64,000 nucleotides of DNA, taken from contig CM041293.1 of the NCBI GenBank assembly GCA_023052935.1, forward strand, positions 182,115,471-182,179,470. Direction: 5' to 3'. A model generated the notes under the pieces. That model saw only the letters and a program-made list of their open reading frames with translations, ran no database searches and was not told the DNA's origin. This DNA is from Piezodorus guildinii. Its lineage: Eukaryota; Arthropoda; Insecta; Hemiptera; Pentatomidae. This document shows positions 55,441 to 64,000 of the stretch, one piece after another. A program made the position numbers and the translations under genes. How positions within the stretch are numbered: position 1 is the first letter of the stretch; the number at the start of each line of letters is the position of its first letter.

Positions 55441-56000
55441 TTTTTTTTTTTAATTTACTAATTTATTGAAATTTACAACTGTATTAGTAAATACATCAAG
55501 TAAATTGGCTCATAATATAGATAATAAACATGAAGAGAATATGCCCATGCAACACTCCACTAGGTAATCTACACTAGGTCTCGAGGCCATCTTCTTTTCA
55601 GACGCCTCGGAGTATTGTCAGGATTGGTAGAGGAAGCAAGGATTGAAACTAGGGGGTTAATGTGGGAGTGGAGTTTGTCATGGAAGGAATGATACCTTGT
55701 ACGGGCCAAATCAGCAACATATGGGACATTAAGGTCTTTATGGATGAGTTTGTTGGTGAGAAAGTAAGGAGCATTGAGGATTTTTCGAAAGATCTTGGAT
55801 TGTAGGGATTGAATAAGGGAAGAATTTGATGGTATAGTAGAGCCCCAAAGCTCAACTCCGTACGTCCAGGTAGGCCTTATGATGGTAATATATATGAGCC
55901 TTTTGTAGTTAAGTGGAAGGTTATAGCGTCTGTCCAGTAAGTGTTGAAGTAAGCTAAAGCGTTGGGCAGTTTCTTGTCGTTTCAGTCTTGTGTGCGGATT
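55441..56000 (-). pseudogene. LINE family LB 3' end (minus)
   Basis: The minus strand reads NPHTRLKRQETAQRFSLLQH, TIIRPTWTYGVELWGSTIPS, SKIFRKILNAPYFLTNKLIH and TNPDNTPRRLKRRWP. T-run at 55441 is the A-tail. A short TTGAA(T)n repeat at both ends may be the target duplication. Frameshifted in places. Confidence 0.8.
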
Positions 56001-56032
56001 TGAATTTTTTAAAAGAATAACTAGAAATGATT

Positions 56033-56276
56033 CTAAAGGTCACGGGTTCAAACCCGCAGGTGGTCCTAGGATTTTTTAATGGGAGTAAAAAATCCTTTGT
56101 TACGCCGTCCTTCGGAGGGGACGTTAAAAGGTGGTCCCGAGCCTGCGCGATGTCAGGTACTCGTTAAAGATTCCTATCCTAATAAAACCTGGATAGGCAA
56201 AATTTAGGACTCCCACTGTAGCATCGTCCGATTAGCCATAGTAGTATAAAGTGACGTTAAATAAATAAACAAACAA
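56033..56276 (+). repeat. SINE family 1, 5'-truncated with 13-bp target duplication
   Basis: It starts in the middle of the tRNA-like head (AAAGGTCACGGGTTCAAACC) and ends AAATAAATAAACAAACAA. It is flanked by ACTAGAAATGATT at 56020 and 56277. 5' truncation of the head shows LINE-type insertion. Confidence 0.88.
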
Positions 56277-56283
56277 ACTAGAA

Positions 56284-56572
56284 ATGATTGATTTATTTAA
56301 CGTTTTCTAACGCCAATTTATGTTACTGTGGCTAATCGGACGATAATACAGTGGGAATCCTCAATTTTGCCAATTCAGGTTTAATTAGGATAGAGATCTT
56401 TAACGAGAAACTTACATCGCGCTGTTCCGGGACGGCATGTTCAATTCAAAAAGCATGTTCCTCTCCGAAGGACGGCATACAAAACCTAGGACCATCTCTC
56501 GGATATGTACCCGCAACCAGCAGTATAGAAGGCTGTTATGCTAGCTACTACACTGCAGATAACCCAGAACTT
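56284..56572 (-). repeat. SINE family 1 copy (minus)
   Basis: Tail at 56284 (GATTTATTTAACG read on plus), head at 56560. It abuts the preceding plus-strand copy tail to tail. Somewhat diverged. Confidence 0.8.
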
Positions 56573-56749
56573 TATTTGATTTGCTTTTTAGCAGGTGTAC
56601 GAATACGCTTGATTAGAACTGTACTTTTGACTTGTGGAAGAGAAAAAATAAATCAATTACCGGCAAGATTACCCTACTTGGTTTCTTTTCTGTTTTTCTA
56701 GTCACTAGTGTTTGTTCAGCAAGGAGAAACTAATGTTAGAACCAAATAT

Positions 56750-56985
56750 AGGATTAGCGTGGCCTAGTCTCTTGTCCTGGGTTCGGATCCCGGCTGTGAC
56801 AGAATATTATTTATTCTGCTATTTCATCCGGGACCCAAATCCTCCAGCAGCAGGCCTAGCCTCTATAAAGTGGGTACTCAAAAATGTGGACAAACCTAAC
56901 GGCTGAGTGTGATCTCGGCCGAATCACCTCATTGCACGGCCGTTGGCCTACAAACGATACGAATCGCTATGTGTTGAATAGAAAC
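56750..56985 (+). repeat. SINE family 2 copy
   Basis: It has the B box GGGTTCGGATCCC, body ATTATTTATTCTGCTATTTC, ACGGCTGAGTGTGATCTCGG and CTCATTGCACGGCCGTTGGC. Both ends are decayed. Confidence 0.78.
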
Positions 56986-57670
56986 CCTTATAATTACCCA
57001 TAATTTATTACCTATCATGCATCATCTAATTCTTAAAATAGTGCCTTTTAAATAGCAGAACAGGCAAAGGAAATTGTTTTTTTATTGTTTTGTTTTTTAT
57101 TATTGGACAACATCCTTGAACATTCCTTTACAGCAACAATGGTTTCAAAGAATAAATTATTTTTTATCTGTTGGAATATTTTCAAAGAAGTGATCAGCAC
57201 GGTCCACCATTCAGTTGGGAGCGTCAGATGTTCCCAGAAATTGAGTCAGAACGAAGTGACTCATTGTAGTCGATTGAGCGGAAGATCGCGCGCACATTAA
57301 GTCACTGCTGGCCAGCTTACACCAAAGCCCGACTACTATAGTGGAGCAGTCATGCACACACACACACACACACACACACATCACCGGATGCAGTAAAGAG
57401 GTGCCTCAAGCAGAGAATAGTGTATTATGAGTGAGTGAGAATGGTAATTAGTTGGTAATCTAAGTTATAAGTCTTATTTTAATTTCATCACTTGTCCTTA
57501 CAAGCTTTTTTTTCCCTTATTCAGTGAATTTCCAGTTTATTAGAGGAGCATACGATATACCTATATTTTTTTCTATTAAACTGTAATCGGTTGATAAAAA
57601 TAATATTAATTTATTTATAATTAGTAATAATGTACCCTTACATTAACATACATATATAAAAATCCACATT
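56986..57670. other. Unassigned; (CA)n tract at 57352-57380
   Basis: One 71-codon frame (57085-57300) has no motif. A CACACA microsatellite is clear. Otherwise nothing recognisable. Confidence 0.4.
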
Positions 57671-57955
57671 AGGGGTCGCCCATAGCGTAGTGGCTAGCAT
57701 AACAGCTTTCTATGCGAAAGGTCGCGGGTTCAAACCTGCGGGTGGCCCTTGGATTTTTTAATGGGAGTAAAAAATCCTTAATTAAGCAGTCCTTCGGAGG
57801 GGACGTTAAAATGTGGTACCGAGCCTGTGCAATGTCAGGTACTCGTTAAAGATCCCTATCCTAATAAAACCAGGATAGACAAAATTTCGGACTCCCACAT
57901 CGTCCGATTAGCCAAAGTAGCATAAAAGTGACGTTAAACGAATAAACAAACGAAA
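57671..57955 (+). repeat. SINE family 1 copy
   Basis: Complete: head GGGGTCGCCCATAGCGTAGT, B box GGGTTCAAACCTG, tail GTTAAACGAATAAACAAACG. The target duplication is not clear. Confidence 0.83.
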
Positions 57956-57974
57956 AAAATCGACAACAATGCAG

Positions 57975-58415
57975 TACCATCAAAAACCTCCCTACGATAC
58001 CTCGGACTATAGTTAGACAAAAGAATAGCATGGAACGAAATTAAAGCGACAAACACTAACAAGACGTTACATACATATCATCACTAAATTTACGAAACAA
58101 ACGACTAATATACACCACTCTACTGATACCAATCTGGACATACTGAGCTGAACATTGGGGTTAAGCAGAACAAAATACAAACAACCCAGCTGAAAATTTT
58201 ACGAAAAATCGTTTACGCACCATGGTATATTTCGAATCAAACATTCCAATTGTAAATTCTAACATTCACGGCAAATATAACACGTTTGATTCATGGACAT
58301 AGCACCACCCAAATCAACTCATTTCTTCACATTTTTCCTCTTAGTTACCATGCCCGACCGCAAAGAAGACTTAAAAGAAGATGGACGAGAGATCAACTCA
58401 ATTAATTAACATTCG
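57975..58415 (+). pseudogene. Jockey-type LINE C-terminal fragment
   Basis: TSLRYLGL*LDKRIAWN, LKILRKIVYAPWYISNQTF and 'RPQRRLKRRWTRD' parallel the C-terminus of LA ([26 protein letters not shown]). Many stops. Confidence 0.65.
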
Positions 58416-58589
58416 GTAATAATTCAGGACACTGATCACGAAAAATATAGTTCCTCACATATGTTGGATTTGCACAGTAACGCAACTGCGAATAATAATA
58501 ATATTAATAAATAAAAACATATATAATGATAAAAACACTGATAAATAGCTCATATTTTCATGAAGAACGGCAAAATCAAACATTCTGAA

Positions 58590-58821
58590 TAGGGATGAGC
58601 ATAATCGAATGATCGGACTTCGATGATTTAAATAATCGAATGACCGAATGATTCATATACATTCTGAAAGTATGATTTATGTGATGAGAAAAAAAAAAAA
58701 AAAAAAAAAAGGTCATTCGATTATTCGTTTCTCCAGGCCGTTTATTTCGATGATCGATTAATTCGAATGATTGAAAAAATCGAATGATCTGACAATCCTC
58801 ATTCGATTATGCCCACCCCTG
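58590..58821. mobile_element. hAT-type MITE, copy 2 (232 bp)
   Basis: Ends TAGGGATGAGCATAATCGAA and rc CAGGGGTGGGCATAATCGAA. A perfect 8-bp target duplication ATTCTGAA at 58582 and 58822. The interior holds imperfect ATCGAATGAT repeats and a 28-bp A-run. Non-coding. Confidence 0.9.
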
Positions 58822-58829
58822 ATTCTGAA

Positions 58830-59252
58830 CTCCTTGTCTTGCTGTTCCACAATTAGAACATCCTAAGGGGACAGTATCAAAACCGCGCACTGCAGATCAC
58901 CCTGGCATCCCTCTGTCAGGCCTGGGGTGTGCCATGTTCGATCCCATCCACTGCAGGAGATCAGCAAGTCAAAGGAGTTAACAAGGTCAAGCTAATCAAT
59001 ATGAATACCTAATGGAGGCTACAGGCCACTCCGGTTCCCGAAGGGGCTCGCCCTGCTAATTGAGGGGTGTCGCCCCCCCCCCTCCACCTGTAGGCATTCC
59101 CGTCCAATCAACTCCTCATTAACGGTAACCCGTAGCAACGGACAGGTCGTCGCATAATGAAGTCCCCGCCGCGCAGTTTTTCTGGCGACCTCTTTACCGA
59201 CCGTCCTTACTTATCTTTTGGAGTGTCTTCGAAGTTACGGAAGGCTGGTGGT
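58830..59252. other. Short GC-richer unassigned block
   Basis: 58850-59220 is clearly GC-richer than its surroundings. A C-run (9-10 C) lies near 59075. No convincing coding frame or repeat match. Confidence 0.35.
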
Positions 59253-59260
59253 AATATTAG

Positions 59261-59839
59261 TAGGGGTGGGCATATTATGATCGTCATAATCGGATCAGAC
59301 TTCGATGATTTGTTTGTTTACTCGTTTAACGTCACTTTTATGCAACTATGGCTAATCGAACGATGCTACAGTGGGAGTCCTAAATTTTGCCTATCCAGGT
59401 TTTATTAGGATAGGGATCTTTAACGAGTACCTGACATCGCACAGGCTCGGGACCACCTTTTAACGTCCCTTCCGAAGGACGGCGTAACTAAGGATTTTTT
59501 ACTCCCATTAAAAAATCCTAGGACCACCTGCGGGTTTGAACCCGTGACCTTTGGCATGGGAGGCTGTTACGCTAGCCACCCAGCTACAAGTGATCCCCTT
59601 CGATGATTTAAATAATCGAATGATTTCATAATCAAATGATCGAATGATTAGTATGCATTGTAAGAGGCGATATGTCTATAATTTATGTGATGAGAAAAAA
59701 AAAAAATCGATTATTATTAAACAGTTCAGTTCGAATGATCATTCGCTTATCCAAACCGATTAATCCGATAATCGATTAATTCGAATGATTAAAATAATCG
59801 AACGACCCGATAATGGTCATTCGATTATGCGCATCCCTA
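59261..59839. mobile_element. hAT-type MITE, copy 3, split by a SINE
   Basis: Ends TAGGGGTGGGCATATTATGA and rc TAGGGATGCGCATAATCGAA. The flanking 8-mers AATATTAG and AACCTTAG agree at six of eight positions. The interior repeats of AATCGAATGA are interrupted by SINE 1 at 59312-59598. Confidence 0.8.
59312..59598 (-). repeat. SINE family 1 inside a MITE, with target duplication
   Basis: A full-length copy, head at the high-coordinate end (rc GGGGATCACTTGTAGCTGGG). It is flanked by a perfect 11-bp repeat TTCGATGATTT at 59301 and 59599. Removing it restores a continuous MITE sequence. Confidence 0.92.
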
Positions 59840-59847
59840 AACCTTAG

Positions 59848-60918
59848 GGTGTGTGATTCTGACTTCTATTGTAAAGGCTATACGATGATAGTGTCAGTTG
59901 AGAAAGTACTTTCACCATAGCAAAAGGAGAAAGAGGAAATAGGATAACTGTTAATAAAGGGACTATAATAATGTTGAATATTATGCTTAAGAAAAATCTT
60001 ATATCACAAAATATATATTTAATTTTTTTCTGCACATCTAACTCAAATTTTACTTGAAATGATTAAAACGTAAGATTAACTTATATACTACTAGCTGATC
60101 CGAGAAACGTTGTTTTATATATATATATATATATTTTTGGGTCCGAAAAACGAAATCACCTAATGATTATTTTTACTCTTTTCCCCTTTAGTTGGTTTTC
60201 AAATGCTTCCATTTTTAACATTTACCCGTAATTTAAAAATAATAACAATATGTAATGGTTAATTTTACGAAACAATAAAATTTTAGAGGAAAAAAAATTA
60301 CAATAGAGCTTACTATAGGGACTGCCGATAGAAGTGAAAACTTTTTTTTTAAATTCTTGATTTCAGCTGGAATTTGTTAAAAAGAAGATTACCTTCGTTA
60401 AGTAAATTATGTTAAGAATGCATTTTTTTTTTCATTTAATAGTATAATATCATCACCCAGGAGAGACATATTATCTTGAAGTATGTCATCGTAAACGAAT
60501 GTGACTGTAGACTTTATGAGTTGGTGGTATACATAGCACATTTTTTTTTTTTTTTTCATGGAACTGCCATTGTATCAATGAAATTCAGACATTTAGGAAT
60601 AAGCTTTATAGTCTTTTGACAGAGATAACCTCAGTTTCTCTCCCAAGTAAATAAAACAACATATGTTTCAATTAGTAATGAATTATTATATATTGTACTT
60701 AATTGAAATCTATATTATTAAAATTAATTTAATTTTCAAATGCTTTATCTCTATCGTGAAGTGAGAATGGTTGACTGTGTGAATAAGTGGAAGAAGACAG
60801 TTCAGGGCGCAGTCAAAGGAAGACACAAATAAGATACAAACTTAATTAACTGGTGCCAACGTTTCAGAATAAATTATACGTCTTCTTCAGGACGTTTGAA
60901 GCCTATAATAATAATAAA
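59848..60918. other. Unassigned; weak Rep-1 similarity at 60180-60330
   Basis: 'TTAGTTGGTTTTCAAATGCT', 'ATTTACC', 'TAATGGTTAATTTTA' echo Rep-1 interior, preceded by an AT tract. A CTGAAGAAG...CTGAAACGTTGG motif (minus) lies at 60861-60889. No gene. Confidence 0.4.
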
Positions 60919-61560
60919 AGGCTAAGCGAACCCGAAGGTTCGATGCCGATACCACCAAACTTCGCCTCCACAGACTCGTCCAATGTTCGCCGGTCATGCC
61001 CAAGCCCCCGAGATCAGCTTTAACGCAATCCTCCCATCGCCGCTTCGGCCTACCTTTCGGACGCCTACCAGTCGGATCAGCGATTACCAACTTTCTCGGA
61101 ATCCGTTCCTCACCGAGCCCAACAATTTTACTTGCCCATTTGAATCTCCGCGACGCTATCAACTCAATTACATTCACAGGATAAAAGTTCCGCAATTCCG
61201 CGTTGTGCAACCTACTAAACTCCCTACTGCCCTCATCTCTCTCGGACTAAATATTTTACGCAGTACCTTATTTTCGAAAACCTTTACCGGTTTTTATTAA
61301 CACACTTGTATTTAGTTGTATGGCTTCCGTGTCTTCACCTAGCAGTACCAAATCATCGGCATACCCCAAAACTGGAATCTTATCACCCATATTTAAGCCT
61401 TTCTCGGTACACATCACCTTTTTTATGACATATTCTAAAGCTATATTAAATAACACAGGTGAAAGGGAGTCAACCTGTTTCAAACCAGATCGCACCTCAA
61501 ATCTCTCGGAGAAATTATGACCGATTCTAACTACAATGAAGCCTATAGATCTTATAATCT
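60919..61560 (-). pseudogene. LINE family LD, minus copy with internal deletion
   Basis: The minus strand reads LKQVDSLSPVLFNIALEYVI and VLGYADDLVLLGEDTEAIQ (RT active site YADD). It then jumps near 61290 to the C-terminus LHNAELRNFYPVNVIELIAS, TGRRPKGRPKRRWEDCVKAD. The segment between them that is present at 20600-20880 is missing. It ends in a TAATAATAAT-type tail at 60908-60919. Confidence 0.78.
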
Positions 61561-61567
61561 TATTTTA

Positions 61568-61790
61568 ATATTTATATATAAACTTCATTAAAATATAGTA
61601 AATTTGACAAAAACATAAAACAATTGGACATCTTCTTTTCAAACGCTCCACAGTATTATCAGGAATAGAAGAGGAAGGATTGAAACTAGTGGAGTAGAGT
61701 GGATCAAATAAATGTTGAAGTAGCAAAAAAAGGCGAATAAATATTAAATTTGTCTTCAAAGCATGATAACATAATATAGTGTACAAATAG
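61568..61790 (-). pseudogene. LINE family LB short 3' end (minus)
   Basis: TSFNPSSSIPDNTVERLKRR matches the LB C-terminus. Only about 200 bp, with an AT-rich tail at 61568. Confidence 0.6.
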
Positions 61791-62320
61791 GAAGACAGGA
61801 ATGAGATTTTCTGTTAATCAATAACCTATGGAAATACTTATTTCTTTATCTACTGCTATAACTCTTGCCTTATAATAAATAATTTTATCCTAGAAATGGC
61901 GACCCAGAAACAAACACGCCATTACGATACGAATGTAGGTGTCACTCAGGTATATTATTAACACATTTAAAGAACCGTTGTAAAGTAACAGTGGGTCGCA
62001 GAGTGGGTGCCTCATTCTACGCGCTAAGACCACCTCGATACGCGGGATAATGACATCAATAGAGCATGTAGTGGTTGGGCGAGGCATCTTATCCGTGAGT
62101 TCTCAGCGCCAGTGGCTGCCCTTGGTCACATCTGCGTGCCAAATTAACTTCGTGCATCGGGAAGCAAGCTTATCGACGCCACAGCTCAGACCATGAAAAT
62201 AGAACGTAACCATTTAACAATAGTTATCTTCAAATAAAATTATTGTTAAAGACAATACTAACTAAAAAATCAATGCTACAAGTTTTAGTGTAGAATAAGA
62301 TGGTACGGGAGGGAAAAAAA
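61791..62320. other. No recognisable feature
   Basis: Unique-looking sequence. The 65-codon minus frame (61890-62087) has no motif. Confidence 0.4.
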
Positions 62321-63108
62321 AATCTGGTGCGGGCAACACAAGACTTTCACTTACCTCCATTTTTAAAATCAATGAAAGAATTAATTAAATTGATTGATAT
62401 AGAAACATGTGTTTTATTAAACAATCTATGATATTATTATCTAAAATAATCAGTTAGTTTTATCTTCTTCTCATCACTCTCTATTAACTTCTAAAAGCTT
62501 GTGTATCAGATGATATTTTTTCTAAAATCTTTAGCATTCCAACGGTATATCATACCTGTATATTACTGCTCTTATGTTCAAAAACGAAAAATTGCATTAA
62601 AAAAATATTTTTTTCTGTTTTCTCCTTTAGTTGGGTATCGAATTCAATCAATTTATATATTTACCTGTTTTTCATCAGTGGTAACATGATAATATAGTTA
62701 TTTTTATTGAATCTACAAAATTAAAGGTACATTAGAGGAAGACAATTTAAAATATCGGCATTTAAGCCCTGTCAGACCATTTTAATCAGAATGAAACCTA
62801 CATGATATTAAAGCCCATTAAATTTTACATCGATAAAGCGAGTTTAATCAAAATCGTCGGAATAGTTTTCGAGAAAATTAAAAAAGGTGCACAATGCATG
62901 GTATAAAGTGGCTCTTCTGGTAAGCTCATTTTGATAAAAAAGTTTTGTCACGTCTCGGAGTTACCACACACACACACACAGATTTTTTTGCAGGACTTGG
63001 TTATTTGGACTCAGGGGACCCTAAAACGTGTATTTCCGTTGAAAACTGGAATTCGAAAATTTTCACGATCGCAATACTTCCCCTTACTATATATAGTAAG
63101 TGAAAGTA
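62321..63108 (+). repeat. Rep-1 copy
   Basis: It runs from AAATCTGGTGCGGGCAACAC to CACGATCGCAATACTTCCCC and TTACTATATATAGTAAGTGA. About 90% similar by eye to 47272-48193, with a 60-bp gap near the left end. Confidence 0.8.
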
Positions 63109-63475
63109 ATAAATAAAAATCCTAAACCTCTCTTTACAACGAACAGTTGAAGTTATTGAAGAGCCAGCACTCGAGGTAGCATATAGTAAACATTCTAGAC
63201 AGATATAGATTAAGGCTTGAACCTCTTTGGAACCGCTCACGTAGCCATCTTCTTATCGCAAGGAAAATAACAAGTAGGTACACTCTATTTCAATATTATC
63301 AGCATCAATACTCAAGCTCTTGGGAGGGAAATATATTTCTATTGTGGATTTCATGTTGGATAGCTCCCTTGAAGCGGACTTTTATTTAACGTTAACTTAA
63401 CGTTTAAAGTCCCATTTTTCGCAAAATAAAATATTTTTGAAGGGAGTTAATTCTGAAGTCCAGTACGGAGTTTAA

Positions 63476-63576
63476 CACGTTCACGCGGGGCGAATATCTA
63501 CGTTTTTTCTCGTGAGGTGGGACTGTGCTAGCTGCTTACGCTTCGCGGGGCGACACTGTTACAAGTTCCAACGTGT
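63476..63576. mobile_element. Possible piggyBac-type mini-MITE (101 bp)
   Basis: TTAA flanks both ends. The termini are CACGTTCACG and rc ACACGTTGGA. Internal GCGGGGCGA occurs twice. TTAA flanks and short CACGTT ends fit piggyBac-derived MITEs, but the repeats are short. Confidence 0.35.
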
Positions 63577-63687
63577 TTAATGTGATATTGTTTTGATAAC
63601 AGTTTTGATATACACATATGACTTGAAGGAGAAGTTATGGAAATATGAAAAAAAGATTCTTATATTATTATTTATTATTAAAAATAA

Positions 63688-63689
<2 letters not shown>

Positions 63690-63760
<71 letters not shown>
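63690..63760. repeat. (TA)n microsatellite
   Basis: About 36 TA units. The open frame reading through it as Tyr-Ile repeats is an artefact. Confidence 0.95.
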
Positions 63761-63763
<3 letters not shown>

Positions 63764-63789
63764 AAAAATAAACGCCCTAGACGTTACAA

Positions 63790-64000
63790 AGCATTTTTCA
63801 TCAAAATGAGCTTACCAGAAGAGGCACTTTATACCATGTATTTTGCACCTTTTTTCGATATTCTCAAAAACGGTTCCGACGATTTAGCTCACTATATTGA
63901 TGTAAAATTTAATGGGCTTTAATATCATTTAGGTTTTATTCTGATTAAAATGATCTGACAGGGCTTAAGTACCGATATTTTAAAATGAAAAACATGAAAA
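63790..64000 (-). repeat. Rep-1 copy at window edge (minus)
   Basis: Read inverted it matches the right half of Rep-1 (TACATCAATATAGTGAGCTA, AAACGGTTCCGACGA-type region and TTTGATGAAAAATGC). It is truncated by the window end. Confidence 0.7.

Noticed and set aside
59157..59408. 83-codon plus frame
   Set aside because: It runs across unassigned sequence, the MITE border and antisense SINE; no domain.
63593..63922. 109-codon frame rich in Tyr-Ile repeats
   Set aside because: It is translation of a (TA)n tract plus antisense Rep-1.
1..64000. A bacterial-type operon, defence or toxin system
   Set aside because: The window shows spliced animal exons and transposons throughout; no clustered intergenic-free reading frames exist.

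Overview
This is animal, most likely insect, genomic DNA: AT-rich, with long introns, GT-AG splice sites, tRNA-derived SINEs, non-LTR retrotransposons, mariner/Tc1 and hAT elements, and no bacterial or viral gene organisation. The species cannot be fixed from the sequence alone.

The only host gene I can support is on the minus strand. It is the 3' half of a caskin orthologue (ckn in Drosophila), a synaptic and axonal scaffold. Thirteen coding exons lie between 53045 and 24454 and join in phase into 581 residues. They carry two tandem SAM domains (exons 5-7), a long Pro/Ser-rich linker, and the conserved caskin C-terminal tail ending in a TGA stop. The first exon found starts mid-codon, so the N-terminal ankyrin and SH3 half must lie beyond the window or in exons I could not find between 53046 and 64000.

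Region by region: 1-24 kb is gene-poor repeat DNA downstream of caskin. It holds many copies of one unclassified repeat family ('Rep-1'), a Tc1 remnant, a 1.34-kb inverted-repeat element with an internal 20-bp motif repeated many times, deleted mariners, a solo LTR, LINE fragments and a 2.57-kb giant palindrome (17194-19763). 24.4-53 kb is the caskin gene, whose introns carry mariners, a mariner nested in a LINE, three SINE families, a 122-bp minisatellite, a palindromic MITE with hammerhead-like motifs, a LINE with a 64-bp target duplication, and a nearly full-length Jockey-clade LINE (about 48.3-52.8 kb). 53-64 kb is upstream intron or flank with LINE 3' ends, SINEs, hAT MITEs and more Rep-1.

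The transposable elements date each other by nesting. A mariner sits in a LINE reading frame at 28783, a SINE sits in a hAT MITE at 59312, and a solo LTR sits in Rep-1 at 11006. In each case an empty site can be inferred. I saw no operon-like, CRISPR-like or defence-like system. The best leads for something undescribed are the giant palindrome, Rep-1, the dispersed CTGATGA-hairpin-GAAAC motifs, and the element family with internally repeated TTCCAAAAGGTACTATATCC.
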